A stretch of DNA of 62,000 nucleotides from NCBI RefSeq assembly GCF_001039355.2, contig NW_019775933.1, positions 1-62,000 of the forward strand. The letters run 5' to 3'. The stretch comes from Lingula anatina (taxonomy: Eukaryota; Brachiopoda; Lingulata; Lingulida; Lingulidae). The notes under the pieces were generated by a model. The model did no database searches, had not been told where the DNA came from, and was given only the letters and a program-made list of their open reading frames with translations. Position numbers and translations under genes: made by a program. How positions within the stretch are numbered: the first letter of the stretch is position 1; each line of letters opens with the position of its first letter. Below are positions 10,897-24,100 of this stretch, piece by piece.

Positions 10897-12009
10897 GTGA
10901 GCAGCCAGGTAATTTGCCTGTTTTAACATTTTGGTGATATTGGAAACTGTAATATTATAGTATTTATACCCCTGGCATCTTAAAACACCTAGTTCTTTAT
11001 TTAAACCGGTTGGGATTACCTATGCCGTGTTGTTTTAAAGCTAAACAATACATTGTTAACAGTTTTCACCCCAACATACACCGTTTCGAGCATGTCTTAT
11101 GTCCTGCATTAGGCTTTATATACCATTAAGTTTAGCATACTAATAATCGCAATTTTTGTCTCTAGATGTAATTTTTTTATATATTACGTAAATCAGAAAA
11201 AAAAAAAAAATAGAATGTGCCAGATATAAACACAAGGTATATCTTCTGAAATTTCTTTTTATCCACAATGTTATACTTTTGGAATTTTGATATTATCTAT
11301 AAAATTAAAGGAAATATCACAGTTCTTAGATAGCGATATTGCGGCAAATGTGCCCTCCCATTTTAGCTAGAAAGCTGTAACCACTGAGCGGTTTTGTGCC
11401 AACTTAAAAATACACTTCACCTTGATCAATTTTCATGGGGTCTGTTGCATAATATCACAAATGTTCTACACTTTCTCAAGGTATTAAAATTGAGGTGTAG
11501 AAGATTTTTGTATAGGTTGTTAACTGAGGTGCCTCAGTTGTCGCTGGTCACAAGCGGACCAGTGCTGCTGCAGGACATGATTGACTGTGGCACCTCTAAA
11601 GCATTCTGATATACCTATATATATATATTCTAGCTATTGTGCTAGAAGATGGAACAAATTTGTAAAGATCTTTCAGTGTCAGGTGTCTGTTGAAAATGAT
11701 CAATCACTGTATCTTTTTATCACTGTATCTAAATGTATGCTATAGTATGTGATGCTGTTTCCAATGTAGTAAAAAATAGGCATAACAGTAGCATTGTGTT
11801 GCATGTGTAGATAAAGTGTAAGTAAAATGCTTAGAACTAGCCAAAGGTAGTTTATTTTTGTGAACTGCACTTATTGGTCTCAGTTGTTAGCATAGATTAT
11901 GTCCAGTGAGAATGTTAAAGGTGTGCTTCAGTCAGTAACCTGATGAAGAGTTAAACTAATTCCAATTTCTAGCAAATCTTAATCAAAGAACATGTATACA
12001 CTTTTCCAG

Positions 12010-12180
12010 ATACTGAGAAACTCCGGCCATCATGACCTCTATCATCAAGCTCCAGGTGTTTTCTGGAGCCTATGATGAGTCTCCACCGTGTTATCTACTT
12101 CAGCTTGATGACTTCAGGTTTCTGTTGGACTGTGGTTGGGGAGAAAACCTAGCCATGGATCACATTAATGAAGTCAGAAA
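12010..12180 (+). CDS. CPSF2: CPSF2 exon 2 (start codon), main copy
   Basis: Acceptor TTTTCCAG, 22 nt of 5' UTR, ATG at 12032 in context GGCCATCATGA, ending AGAAA before GTAAGA. Encodes residues 1-50, the first strands of the beta-lactamase fold including [19 protein letters not shown]. Confidence 0.93.
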
Positions 12181-15100
12181 GTAAGAGAAATGATTTGAAA
12201 CTTGACATGTCCTGCTAAAATGATTGTAAAACACATTATAACTTCAGTTTTTGTTTACATTCAGTGTGAAAGCTTAGCTTTTCTGCAGAATTTTTTTAGC
12301 ATCTTAGAAAGAATAGCATTTTTAAATAAGATAAACTTTGTTCAAACTATATGCACTGCTAATTATTTCATTAAGCAGATAGGGGTATTCTCCCAGTACC
12401 ATTTGTTCCCATGTTGTTTAACTGTTCATTTCTAGAATAAGTAATTATGAATTTCACCAGCTATTACCTCTCTTGAAATAAATTTGTAGAGCGTAAAATA
12501 CTGTGGATTGACCCTGTGAATAATGAATTTGGACTCTTATTACATCAATTTGTGTAATAGGGGGACTTGAACTTTATTTTTAATTGGCAGTGCTAATATA
12601 GATGCATTTATTAATGTTTTTATCTTAGGCATCTTGGCCAAATTGATGCAGTATTGCTGTCACATCCTGATGCATTCCACTTAGGGGCGCTGCCCTATCT
12701 TGTGGGGAAATGCGGCATGAATTGCCCTATCTATGCTACCATTCCAGTATATAAGATGGGACAAATGTTCATGTATGACCTATATCAGGTAATAAGAAAT
12801 CTCATATAAAGAGTGTTAATATGGGGGTTGGTTTATTCTTGTTTCTTTTTACATTGTAATTTCTGTTAACACCTCCTATGGCTACCCATCGACGTCATTT
12901 AGTTTTTCAGTATTGTAAAAATGTAAAATAATACTATATATGTGTTAATATAGGTTAAATATTTTAACAATTTTGTGAACAACTTGATACTTATTTCTTT
13001 TAGTCTCACCACAACACGGAAGATTTCAACTTATTCACTTTAGATGATGTTGATGCTGCTTTTGATAAGATTATACAACTGAAGTACTCACAGTCTGTGA
13101 GTTTAAAGGGTTAGTATTCATAAGAAATATGTACAAAACTCATGGTATCATATAGAATTTTTGACAAATGTAAACATTTATTTTATTTGATATAGCTAAG
13201 AAAGTATGAAATATCTTACTTTTTGCCAGTTTATCAGTGTTTCCAAAATTATTTAGCTGAAGATTTCAGTTGTTTCTTTAAAGGAAAACTGAACTGTAAT
13301 GAAGTCAGCATGTCACAGCTTTTAATATAAAATGCAATCATAAAGACACATTGTTAGAAGTATTTATAAACAACAATCAGTTTTGCGCTGTGTGCTGGAT
13401 ATTAAAAACAAATTTAAACAAGTGTTTTGAACAAGCATATTTCCTGAAAGTTAACTTCTACTTATTATTCCTTTTTGTATTTCATATCCAAACATTGAAT
13501 CATTCAGGTTGAAATATTAAATTATGGTGTTGTTCCCAATTTTAGGGAAAGGCCATGGCTTACAGATCACTCCATTAGCAGCTGGACATATGATTGGTGG
13601 CACTATATGGAAGATAGTCAAAGATGGCGAGGAAGAAATCATTTATGCTGTAGACTATAATCACAAGAAAGAAAGGTTCATATTTTAAATATATTGTTAC
13701 ATTTGCATTTGATTCTTTGTCCTTTAAGTTCTCAATGCCAATTTCAAGAATACTTTCAACTGGCATATATAATTAATGTGATACAGGAAAAGGAAAGGCA
13801 AAAATGGTATGAATTACAATTGGAAAATGAAGACCAGTTATGCCAAGGATTTAAGTATTTGCAGAATCTCAAACAACTGTGATACTAATAAAATTATGTT
13901 ATGTGATATTTTGCTGTATAGGCACTTAAATGGCTGTGTCCTGGATACATTTAGCAGACCTCATTTACTCATCACAGATGCATTGAATGCCAACTATATG
14001 CAGGCAAGGCGGAGGGCACGAGATGAACAGCTGATGAGTGAGTTGTTTATTACAAAAATATGAAGCAGTTTGGGGAGTTCAGTTTGGGGTACCATAGCAG
14101 TTTTAATTGTTTGTGTTGCTCATATTTCTATGGAGATTCATATCAAATCACTGTATAGATCTTTAAGAAATAAATAAGTTATCATAATAATGCCACTTGC
14201 ATCTGTGAAGAAATACTAAAAAGAAGTAATATCTTATCCAATCTTTTGATCCTTCGGCCTTCTTCAGGGATTTGAAAAAAAAATGGCAAAAAATCAAACT
14301 CATAGGATAAGTGACGTCAGTTATGTGTTTTTAAAACATACTCATATTTCTACAAACCGTTTGTAAAAAAGGCAATATACAAGCACATTTTTACTCCTTC
14401 AAACTAAAATTTAGTATATTCACATTAGTATTTGTTTAACAATCTTTAATCAATCTATAAAGATGCTTTTGAAGTCAATTTTTTTGCCACCAGCTGACTA
14501 AATGCCATCATACAGTTTCAAATAGTATCACTCAGAGAAATACCAAAAGACTTTGTTTTATATTACCTGAAAAATGATATTTGAATGGATTTTTCTGCCT
14601 GCATTCTGTGCTGTATATAAACGGGACAGATAAGTATGTCAGATATGTAGGTCAAATTTACGACTAATAAATTGAAGAAGGTGCAGTTTAAAGCTCTTTT
14701 ATGGCTGATCAAGTGATTAATTTGATTTTTCCTTGGTATGTCAACTTAATTTGAGCTGTATAAGAAACTAGTAGAAGTAGTTTATATGTGTTACTGGGTA
14801 TCCATGCTCCACTGATGCTCTGATCAAATGTACCTTTAAAGAGAGCTCAATATGTGTTTTTGCAGCCACCATTTTGCAGACCATGAGAGGAAGTGGCAAT
14901 GTTCTGATATGCTTAGACACAGCTGGCAGGGTTTTGGAACTGGCTTTGTTATTGGTATGGAGTTGACACCTTCAGTGGATATCAACAGTAGAAAAATACA
15001 GCATGACCTCTTTTGTGTTTGTTTCCATGTGAATTTGCCTAATCATTATCTTTTTAGTTACCCATTAATATATTTTTCTACATATTATCTTCTTATAATT

Positions 15101-18100
15101 TTTTTTCTCCTTTTTTTTAATATAAAAAAATTAACTTAAAGTGGTTCAAGGTATCAGTAGCCTCATCAATATGCCATTTACCTACAATATATAAACAATT
15201 AATTATGGGTCACTTTTTAGGACCAGATGTGGAGGACACAAGAATCTGGCCTCACTGCCTACTCTTTGGCATTGCTCAACAATGTTAGCTACAATGTGGT
15301 GGAATTTGCCAAGTCACAGGTGAGTTCAAGTTAACATGAAGGAATGCTTGCAAAGCATCTGAGTAGTTCTGGTCTATCCATAATACTGCCTTGGCTTACA
15401 ATTTTGTTGTCACTTCTTTTGTAATTGTGTTGAAGAGAAGATGATGATGATGATGTTGTCCTCTGACAAATGACACTAGGCATTTTTGGGTAAAACCTGT
15501 TTGAACCAGAGGAAAAGTGATTCAATATTACCATAATTTTGAGATCCTGGGCTATTGATTTTCCCTTTTGTTTATTTAGTTTTTCTTTTTAAAATGCTAT
15601 GTAAAATTCTGTCTACATGGCAAGGAGTTTTGCCTATTAAAAATATGATTGATTGTTATGACTGAATACAATAGATGGCAGCAGTGTAGCAAAGGTACTC
15701 ATGTGCAGGTCTGAAATAGAAGGTTGGCCATTTTTTTGATACAACTAAATACAAGTTTTGTCGAAAAACTAAAATGTCACTTATGCAAGGTTAACATGTT
15801 TTTTTGTTTCTGTATGCTAAATAGATTTGTATAATTATATGTTACTTCTTTAAGAATGTTAATATAATGAAGTTCTCATGAATATTGCCCCATTTAAAAA
15901 CTTGTTTTATTGAGCAGGCCATTGAAAGTTTAAGTTGATTGTATTTTACATTGGAAATTGATTAATTAAACTTGATATGGCAGGTTCTGGTCTGTTTATG
16001 ATGTGAAAAACTTATGATGTAATTCTTTTTTATTTGCATTAACATTAATTCCATTTGCTAATTTGTACAAATTTACTGTTTTTGCAAAGCTTTTTAAAAA
16101 GTTTTACATCATGTCACACTTTCACTATTTTGCATGGCCCTTAAACCGAGGGGAGATTTGTAATGTAAGGATTTGAACTAGGAATCAATAACTTTGGAGA
16201 ATTCTTCGACCAAAAATGTTTGTTGTCATTTGGTAGGAAGTTGCAGACAGTTATAAGACAACGTTTATTCTAAAAGTGAGTCAGTTCACGGGGAGACCTA
16301 TCTGTTCATTAAAGCATTAAGAACTTGGAGATGTTAATAGCTTTGTGATGGATTTGAGGTCATCAGATTGTAGAATTGATAGAAACTACTTCACATGTAA
16401 TATGACAATAAGATGAAGCATTAGTCCCTAATGACAATAACTGGAACATCTGCGACAGATGACTGAGCAGGAGAGTTCTAGAAATTCACAAAAGTCACAA
16501 CAAAGTGATAAATGATCCATGAACAAGATACACGAAATGAGATCATTTTAACTGGAGTGTCTGGAGAGGCTGTGAAAATCATCTGACCTCATCACATTTT
16601 ATAATGCGTTTTTATTACAGCTTACCAAGTTGGATTTTTGCCAAATGCTGATTGCTGTGTTATCGCGTTTTCTGTTTTTGTTTTATGTGTAATTGTTGTG
16701 TACTCAAACCAGAGTTTCAGCTGTAGGTAAATACTATTACCTCACACATTTAATTGTAGAGTCAGACATATTTATCTTATTATTTTTTGGGAAATAATAT
16801 CAAGGATATATTGCAAAGCATGGGTAGCTTTATACTCAACTGATATTCATATTTTCTTGATCTTTCTAATCACTATAGATTGGGTTCGCTATCCATTAAC
16901 TCATTGTCCAGTGTCAGTCATCATGATCATCACCATCACTTATTCAGCCAGTATTTGCTGATTACTGTGCTCTCTTGGCAGTGAATGCTGGCAGTCAGAG
17001 CAATATTCAGTTCAATATCTGCGCATATCAGTTGTAAAATATTTTAATTAGATATTATTTATGGAGAGCAGTTGATATGTTGTCATCATTGACAATTTAT
17101 AATGTACGAGTGCAAAAGGTATCTTGAAACAAATTTTCACCTAAAGCCTGTAGTGTATGCATTATTAAGCACAGGAATAAGATACCCTTCTCTTGGCTCT
17201 TCATAACAAAAAATAGCAAAATAAATTAATAACAAAAATAGTAACAGAATTTAAAAAAAAGAGCAGGTCCAAGGTTAAAATGTTCATAAGAATTTGTCAT
17301 CGATGTACGTAATATGTTGGGTGTTGTAATTGCGTTGATTATGAGACAGGTGAATGCATGTGTGTGAAAATTGAAAATTAATTAATTAATAGAGAATTAA
17401 TTTCATTTAACAACGTATGAAGAAAATGACACAAGTTTGCTCAACATCTGTCCATCCCAAGAATATCTCTTATGTTATTCAAGAAGCTTGTATGTTTCAT
17501 ACCTTATACTAATTCATTGAACCTTGGCTGATAGATAATTATGCATTTTGTTGTTGTCACCTAAGGTCATTGTTTAGATATGCTTTGGGAATAGTAAGCA
17601 CTTGCATCCTTTCATTTAGAGGTCAGTCTTGTTTTTTTTTTCTAATTGTTATTTTACTCTTGATGAGACTGCCTGGTTGTATTTGAGCACACCCTAGTAG
17701 AAAGCAGTTCTCTTAGCACCTAGAAATTTATCTTCCCCATGTAAAGCTTGCCATCTGTTTCCTAGTTTTCAAATTTAATTATTTTTTAAAAGGCACCTCT
17801 TCAATTTATAGCCACTTAAGCATGTGTATTATCCATTACATGTGGTTTTAATTTTTTTTCACTGTGGAAGCTCATGTTGTATTTTTTAGTAATTTGAATA
17901 AAGTAGTGGTTTTTAGATCAAAGTGAAATGTGAAATCCGTGATGTTTTATTCATTCTAAAGTCAAAAGACATGCCTGAACTGTGAAAGATGTCTGCAGAA
18001 AAAATGAACACAAACTTGCTATGCGATGTGACTGAATATATAGCATTTAGGAATAAGTCTCAAATGTCAAGAATGGTAAAGATGGGACAATCTCTTATTA

Positions 18101-21100
18101 GTCTGTCTCATCATGCATTGTTTAAATGAGACTCAATTTGATATAGATGGTTTGTTTTATAGTAGGAAGCAGCTCTGACACTTGAGTTGACTTGTAGAAT
18201 TGTTGGTAAATACTAATTCAGTTTATTTACACCTACTGAAAAGATTTAGGAAGTTTTCAGTGAATTAAATTGGGGCATTATGTGCCTGCATGCACATTAA
18301 TGAAGTATTTGTTCATGTAGGAGTTAAAATTAAAGTTCATGAGATTAAAAATGCAACTGAACATTTTTTTTAGATTTGCAGTCATTTTATTCACAAACAC
18401 AATAACTTTCACATGCATTTGGCATTGTTGCAAGACCTAAAACTGTGCACTTTTATTGTTAAATCTCAAAATGCATTTATGGCTTTGTGTTGAGCTTACT
18501 ACAGTCAAACTTGCATCAAACTTACTTTAGTCATTTGCAGGGTTGAAATTCAGGTCCTGATGAAAAATGTGTAGAGTCAACTAATTTTTTAAAAATATTG
18601 TTTCTAATGAAAATATATTTGACTTTATTGCAACCCCCCATGTGATCCCTCTGTTATTGTTTATTCTTGCCACAAGATGTAGGTTATCAAACCACAAAAC
18701 TCTTATTTTATCATTAACTCATTTTTTTACCACAAAACTCAGGCTTGAAAGATATGTATTGCACTAGACCCATTTTGAACACATTCCTTTATCACAAATT
18801 TAATTTCTGCTATTCAGAGGAAGGAAGGTACATGTCATGTACAGGAAATTCAAACATTGTAATAATGTTTCTTTATCCATGCGTTTGGTCTCTTGTGTTT
18901 TTTGAGAGGCTGAAGAAGATCAGTTGTTACATTCCTGTTTGTATGAAAAAAGGGGAAATCGGCTTTTTTTTGTAACTAGTGATTTAGAAATAGATTTTTC
19001 ATGGATAGGGTGAACGGCAAAGTCAAAAAGGAAATATTGATCAGTCATGAGGACATTCACCTATAGTACCCATTCATTTACTGTTCTGTTTGATCAAGTC
19101 AAAATGATCCTAAACTAATCATTTGAGGAAGTTTTCAATAGATAATATAACTGTGCACAACTTGTTGTTTGTGTCATTTGCTATATCAAAGGAAAAGTGC
19201 ACCAGTTTCTGAAAGGTTCACAATGTTTTTGAAAATGATGAGTGTGAATACTTTACTAAAATGATGAGTGTGAATACTTTACTAAAATGATGGTTATCAT
19301 TTGAAAATTAACCAGTTTGCTGTTAATGGTTTTTTTAACAGTGAAAGATGCAGATTGAGAACATGCAGATCAAATAAACATATATATATTGTTCATAAAC
19401 ATTCATAAGTTGCCATTTTGGTGCACTGTCATAAGACACATTCTTTTTTGAGTTAATGTCATCCTTTGTTGTGAAACATATTTTTTTCTAATTAGTGAGG
19501 TAATGTTCAAAGTAATTGTAACATATTGATAATTAGAGGAGTGCTAAATGGTACCTAATTGCCAATGCTGAATTTTTTAAAAAGAGATTATCCTACTGAT
19601 ATTGCCTATTGAATGATGCTGGATTTTTACATTCAATTTTCAGGGATGAATAAATGATTTCCATTTTTGTGGTATGTTTAGACATCAAGGTTATCATAAT
19701 TTCACATTTAATGTTATGAGCATGAAGAGTCTTATTTCCCTTTGATGGAGCAGAATCCATTTAGGATGTCATGTAAAGACATTCAGATATTTTATATTGG
19801 AACTTTATCTAAATCTTCTGTTAATTTACCTTAAATATTTATGAAAATGTCTGTATATCATTTTTAATGACAGTATGTCTAATATGTGATAAACAAAAAG
19901 GCCATTGTCTGTCTTTTTGAAGCAGAATTCAGTGGTCGATTTTTTGTTTGAAGTTAATGAGTTCAAAACACTTAGATCAGATCGAGTTTCCATTTATTCT
20001 AAGTACATTTTATGTTTAGTTTATGTAAAATGAGTGCAATTCAATTTGTGTCAAACTGAATTTGGCGTGATAAGTAAAATATTGATGGTAATAGATTCAC
20101 ATTAAATGTGGATACTCACATGGATAGTTTCTTCCCTTTAATTGTATGTTATTCCTATTTCACGGAAATCACATTCTTCCTTCCAAGAAATTTACAGAAA
20201 TTACTCATTGTGGTCAGTGATACAGATCATAATCATAGAAACTTATACAGTTGTAATCATAAGTACTTAATGGACATACATCATTCCTGTAGTGAAATGC
20301 TACAGGGATCTTCCTGGGTCAAAATCTGGTTGGGCTATTTTGGCCCACTTGGTCTAAAAAAGTGGGCCATTTTTAAAAAATGTGTGCTGTGAATCATTTA
20401 GTGACAATTTATTATACTTCATTATTTTTATATGATGAAAAACACTGATTAAAGGCTTGATGTTACTACTGTGAAATTCTAAGTAATTGTACTGTGTGGA
20501 AAAATCTTAGAAAATGAACAATTGTACTGTCTGAATAATTGTACTGAATGGAAAAATCATCCGAAATTAATAATTGTACTGTACCGAATAATTGCACTGC
20601 ATTGTAAAGGTTGGCAATTCCCATGTTTATTGTGAAAAACAGCCATTGCTTTTAAAAGAATTTTTTTCTAAATATTTGCATTCTTTTTTTAACCCGAAAA
20701 TAATTAAGCAGTGATCTAAGCTAAGAAATATCTTTATTTACATAAAATCTAGCAAGCAACTACATAACATTACTAAAATGAGTTGACATATCTATTAATG
20801 AATTTACACATTAATTTTTGGTGATTACTACACTTAAGGGCTCAACATTTATTTTTCTGTTCACCTGCCCCGTCAGGCTTACTGCTGACACGTTTCACCT
20901 GTCCCCAGCTAATTTCCACTTTAACAGCCCCCACACCCCCCCAAATGGCAAATACCTCACTAATGTAACATTTCAAATTTTATTGTTTACATTTTATAAT
21001 CTTTGTATTATTTTATTTTAGTTTTTTAAATTATTATAGCACCACTAGTGTAATGTATCTATATTTGAAACACATATCTTCAGCAGTTGTATTTTTTGGC

Positions 21101-24100
21101 AGTGCTCTATGAGGCCATTTTCCATTTTTGTGAAATATGTTGTGCACTTTTGCTGTTCGTTGTACTGTATTCCCCTATGCCAACTAGTAACCGGAAAGCA
21201 AGTATACAACAAGCATAAATTGGTGATAAATTGCCACCCTCTTCGTTGATATCAAAAGCCATTGTTCCTGCGAGAATATTTCACTTGGTTTCCATTTATT
21301 GTGAGAGGATTCACACTGGCCTAACAAGGTGGAGATTAGAAGCGGTTTTGATGGTATTTGCTTTTGTTCTGCAACAAAGTTTTAGTTTATGGCTTGGGAG
21401 TTGAGATTTCAAAGAATTCTGTTTATATGAGAGAGAATAATTGAAAAAGTTTCACTAATAAATCTTCTGTGGATACATTGGTAAGTTTGAGCACACATTT
21501 TAAAGTTTCTTGTGTTCTCCAACTGGATGATTATGTGTTTCTTGTACACATGGTACATTAAAATATTTTTGTACTCCCAGGGATGAGTTTTTTCTGACTA
21601 TTGGTGGATTTCCAACTTTTTGGAAGCGAAAAATATCATTTTTGAGATTGATGCAGATCTGCAATAAAAACGGGGTTGGGGGGTGGGGGGGTATGGATAG
21701 GTCTGGATCACATGACATATATTCAGACTTTTTTTATAAAATGGCAGCTGTTTAATGGAATACTGTAATTTTTGATAAAATGATCCGATTCTTTTTTGTT
21801 CTTATCTTTCATATCTTCATCCAAAATCCAGCCTCACTGGTCTGTTTTAAGTGGAAGTGGGTTGATTTTCCTATATAACATGCTGGTGAATTGTTTACTG
21901 AAGGAAACTCTGTGTAACAACATGGGATTTACTTCAGTTGCATTTATTTTAATGGTGATGATGGGGGGTGGGGAGATGTGTGTGTGTATGTGTGTGTGTG
22001 TGTGTGTAAATCTGGGATTAGATAAGTTCCCTGTGGTAAGAAATCATAACCAGGGATAGACAACACTCCACAAGGAACAGAAATGTTCAACAATCCAGCT
22101 AAATCCAGTCTCTACCATCAACACAGTAGGCGCAATGTGGCTTAAGTTAAAAGTTTGTGTGCATACTGGCTTGATTGCAATTAGGCTGCCAATGACATTT
22201 ATGTCCTGTAAATGCCAGGTTGCAACCTTTACACGACCATGGCAGTCATGAGTTTGTGAGTGTTTTGAACAGTTTCTTACAAACCCTGCAAACCTCCAAG
22301 ATGACAGATAAAAAGTGATAGAGGCCAAGAGATGGCTTGGAAAACTATTGAGAACACTTTAAGATATACACCACCTTGCAACCCCATGGTTATTCCCTGC
22401 ATTTGACAACTAGAGTAAGCCAATCCTCCACCAAGCAATCAAAGGGCTGGTATAATATATTGAAATAGCAGGGTGTATTTGAGCCCCATGGAAATGCAGC
22501 CTTGAAACTCTCTCTCTCTAAAGTGTTACCCTTAGTCTGATTGGTTGTAATTGTATGCGGTTAGGGATAGACAAAGGCTGGTGTCCCCAGAGCTGTGGTA
22601 TTTCTCACTTTCTGTCTACAAACTCCACTTGGAAGTCATTCTCTATAAATGGGGTGATGTATTACCTTATCAGGCTTTGCATTCATGGATGCAATGTTAT
22701 CTTCTACAGATCCGTGGCCATTTTGATTGGTTTAGATTTTTGATAAGTTTGCTAAGGGAGGGTGTTTTAATTGGTGGTTGGGAAAAAATAAATGTAGCTT
22801 GTAAACACAGTTTTTTTATCATGGACTGCTTGGTATGAAGTGTTCCTTGTGGAAACAATTATCATTCACTTTCTGTCGTTATCGACAAAGATTATTGATA
22901 AGCATGCTGATTGTCAATTTTTGTTTGAGTTATCCCAATTTTTAAAGATTACTAGATATCATTGACAATTATCTCTCCTTCCCACGTAGGAAATCGTGTA
23001 CTTCATTTCTTTTTCCAAAAACTTTATCTTTTATCTTTTTATTTGTATAGATATCAGATAAGTTTGACAGTTGCAGTTATTTATTTGTAGCAGGAAAAGG
23101 CACGTGGAAAAACCTGTACTGTTTGCCAAATTTTGCCTTCTTTAAGCTGATATTCTGCATGTCAGTTTTAATCGGTATAGATAGCACACGGAGTGAAGAC
23201 ACATATGGAAAGCAAAAAGTGGTTAAAAGATGCAGAAATTATGTCTTTTGTACAATTTTTTTAATCTTTGAAAAGTTTGAAGAATGAAGTTGGAATGTTT
23301 TACATTACATTAAGCAAGTTACAGCAAGATCAGTATAACTTGAATATCTGTCATTCTTTTGTTAACTTGTGGTCAAAGCATGTTTCTCTGAAATCACATG
23401 AAAGGCTCCATTCAGAATAGAGGACTAACCAGTCCACGGGTCAAATATGGCCGACCCACTTCAATACTTCTCCACGGGATATCTATTCAGTGCCTATTAG
23501 CGGATTAGACGACAAGCTTTGTAGTGGGTCGCCATATTTGACCCTTGGACTAGTTAGTCCCCTATTCTGAATGGGGCCAAAGACATTTGCCACTTATTGA
23601 ACCATAAATCATTACAAGTTATTTAACAGTAATATGTTTGTCTGTGAATGAAAATGATTTGTATATTAACCAATATTTATTCATTCTTACTTGCATTTTT
23701 GTCAGATTAGTGGTGTGTCAGATTAAAATTGTGAAGGGTATAGGATTCAAATTTTATTGTTGATTGAAAGAACCCCATTCATGGAATGTGTGAGAGTGAA
23801 ATGTAAGGTACTGTTATCTCTCTCTGACAAAGAATATTTTGGTGATGCATAGTGATATTGTCTTTAGCGTGGGTTGTTTAATGACCCAAAAGGTTAGACA
23901 ATAGTAGTTGGTAGTTGTAAATGGTGCACATTGTGGATGAAAATTTTGTTCTGATAAAAATTAGAAGAAAAAGCATAGATCAGTACGAAAGCAAATAGAA
24001 TAGTGAGATAGAGAGCTGTTTTTTGGAGGGCCTCAGAGGCAGAGGAAAAAAGTCAAGAAAATGATACATGGAGAAAAAAACTCTTGCTTTGAATTGCAGG

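Larger units (their letters stand above)
9668..12818. repeat. Duplication 1, copy B (main haplotype)
   Basis: Partner of 6104-9186. It runs uninterrupted into CPSF2 exons 4-8, so it is the copy to keep. Confidence 0.85.

Noticed and set aside
6104-12818. True tandem duplication of the CPSF2 5' end, creating a second promoter
   Set aside because: Single-N borders and the split LINE make a misplaced allele far more likely; not excluded without long reads.
19237-19290. Direct repeat array considered as CRISPR-like
   Set aside because: Only two adjacent 27-bp units without spacers in a eukaryotic intron.
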